64,000 nucleotides of DNA from assembly GCF_001886715.1 (NCBI RefSeq), contig NZ_CP018082.1, positions 1-64,000 on the forward strand, given 5' to 3'. The position numbers and the translations under genes are program-made. The notes beneath the pieces are model-generated. The model was given only the letters and a program-made list of their open reading frames with translations. It was not told where the DNA came from and did no database searches. Below are positions 63,106 through 64,000 of this stretch, piece after piece. The number at the start of each line of letters is the position of its first letter. Position 1 is the first letter of the stretch. This DNA is from Nocardia mangyaensis. Its GTDB lineage: Bacteria > Actinomycetota > Actinomycetes > Mycobacteriales > Mycobacteriaceae.

Positions 63106-63477
63106 ATGTCGAATATGGATCTGGCGCTCAAGGACATGATGGTGATCGACGGCGCGATCGGCGCCGCGGTCGTCGACTACAGCAGCGGGATGGCCCTTGG
63201 CATGCTCAGCAGCACCAAGGCCCTCGACCTGCAGGTCGCCGCGGCGGGCAACACCGAGGTGGTGCGCGCCAAGATGCGCACCATCGAACAGCTCGGCCTC
63301 AACGAGGACATCGAGGACATCCTCATCACCCTCGGCACCCAGTACCACGTCATCCGCCCGATGACCGGCCGCAAGTCCAAGGGCCTGTTCCTCTACCTCG
63401 CCCTCGACCGCAGCCGCTCCAACCTCGCGATGGCCCGCCACCGCCTCAAGGGCATCGAGGAGGACCTGGAGGTGTGA
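63106..63477 (+). CDS. Roadblock/LC7-like protein 3
   Basis: The 123-residue product has the same pattern as the first gene: MMVIDGAIGAAVVDYSSGMALGM, GNTEVVRAKMRTIEQLGLNEDIEDILITLGTQYHVIRPM and GLFLYLALDRSRSNLAMARHRLKGIEEDLEV. It starts 10 bases after the previous stop and is the last gene of the cluster. It is probably a paralogue of gene 1 rather than gene 2. Confidence 0.78.
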   Translation: MSNMDLALKDMMVIDGAIGAAVVDYSSGMALGMLSSTKALDLQVAAAGNTEVVRAKMRTIEQLGLNEDIEDILITLGTQYHVIRPMTGRKSKGLFLYLALDRSRSNLAMARHRLKGIEEDLEV

Positions 63478-63847
63478 GTTCCCCGCTGTGCCGGGCTCGT
63501 CGGTGACGACCGTGAACGGCGGGGCCTGAGGTGAGGAATCAGCAGTTCGCGGTCCGCGCGTACCCAGGCCCTCGGTGAGCGTTGGTAGCGCTCCCGGGGG
63601 CCGATCTATGTGCGCGAGGCTACACCCGAAATGAACTGGCCCGCAATGCTCTGATTCCGCACGTCGAATCCTCGGTGCGCTGGGCCCACGTCAGCGCCGA
63701 TTTCCGATCGAAGATCAGCCCTGATCGTCCGGACATGTGGCACCACGGCGCCGGTACGCCTATTGTGATTCGCGGCGAGGTCTGGGTAGCCACAAAGTCA
63801 TCGGGGTTTGCTCTGCATCGACGAGAGCAAGGTTGAACTGGAGCGGT
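63478..63847. other. Gap before the cutinase-like gene
   Basis: This 370-base stretch has no convincing gene and no clear hairpin. An 84-residue open frame on the plus strand (63582-63836) starts only from TTG and has no recognised product. GGAG at 63838-63841 belongs to the next gene. Confidence 0.45.
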
Positions 63848-64000
63848 ATGCAGTTGAAGAGAGTTGTCGCGGCTGTGGGAGCGTCCGCGGCGATGATGTC
63901 CGGCATCATGATCGGCAGCACGAGTGCCAACGCGGCGCCCGGCTGTCCAAGTCTCTACGTAGTGGCCATTCCCGGAACCTGGGAAACCGGTCATGACAAG
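63848..64000 (+). CDS. Cutinase-family protein, 5' part only
   Basis: The gene runs off the window; only 51 codons are seen. It starts MQLKRVVAAVGASAAMMSGI, a signal peptide, with likely cleavage after SANA. The mature protein begins APGCPSLYVVAIPGTWETGHDK, the N-terminal pattern of actinobacterial cutinase-like serine esterases, including a first Cys that usually forms a disulfide. The rest, with GYSQG and the catalytic Asp/His, is not available. GGAG precedes the ATG by six bases. Confidence 0.75.
   Translation, partial: MQLKRVVAAVGASAAMMSGIMIGSTSANAAPGCPSLYVVAIPGTWETGHDK

Overview
The window is a high-GC actinobacterial chromosome segment that begins just downstream of the replication origin. 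The order dnaN-recF-DUF721-gyrB-gyrA-DUF3566-tRNA-Ile-tRNA-Ala, then ppiA, crgA, pabA and the pknB/pknA/pbpA/rodA/pstP/fhaB/fhaA cell-envelope cluster, is the layout seen in Mycobacteriales. gltBD, the moxR/DUF58/SpoIIM/RDD block, an F420-type (Ddn-like) reductase and a cutinase-like gene cut off at the right edge fit Nocardiaceae, most likely Nocardia. The genus is an inference from gene content and order; no search could be run.

Layout. 1-9905: replication and topology genes (dnaN, recF, DUF721, gyrB, gyrA, DUF3566), with one unexplained small gene on the opposite strand between recF and DUF721. 10043-10365: tRNA-Ile, a DLW-39 micro-gene and tRNA-Ala. 10526-15945: an F420-type reductase, an acyl-CoA-dehydrogenase-like protein, a beta-lactamase-fold lipoprotein, a 6C-type small RNA on the minus strand and a DrrAB-like ABC exporter. 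15950-20050: a 58-residue membrane micro-gene, ppiA, a PH-domain protein, crgA, pabA, a RibD-type reductase and a separate RibD-type deaminase, and a CBS-pair protein. 20205-30170: the Ser/Thr kinase and peptidoglycan operon, all on the minus strand, followed by fhaA with a long Gly-Tyr-Gln repeat. 30388-35649: tRNA-Leu(CAG) carrying a 5.2-kb integrated element. 35714-39398: a TetR/hydrolase pair, a methyltransferase and a secreted protein. 40156-47838: SpoIIM/RDD, DUF58, MoxR, DUF4129, a membrane protein and a class III adenylate cyclase. 48009-52229: a TetR/MFS efflux pair and a DUF4407 protein. 53186-59330: gltBD. 59389-60959: an ArsR/membrane pair and a Sel1-repeat protein. 61241-63477: four genes, three of roadblock type. 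63848-64000: the start of a cutinase-like gene.

The integrated element is bounded by a 25-bp direct repeat of the tRNA-Leu 3' end (30449-30473 and 35625-35649). It holds a tyrosine integrase with an altered box II, a zinc-finger/coiled-coil protein, a perfect mycobacterial-type LexA (SOS) box, a four-gene overlapping operon whose third product looks like a double excisionase-type HTH protein and whose last gene is broken, an XRE/TPR regulator, and five helically phased 10-bp repeats next to attR. No replication, transfer or capsid gene is visible, so it looks like a minimal or satellite-type mobile element.

Two layers of chromosome biology are written between and inside the genes. DnaA-box clusters recur in intergenic gaps well away from oriC (about 3.1, 3.9, 17.2, 19.1 and 42 kb). 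Two parS-like ParB sites are present, one beside ppiA and one inside gltB, where the local codon choice changes. Palindromic operators sit in front of the TetR and ArsR units.
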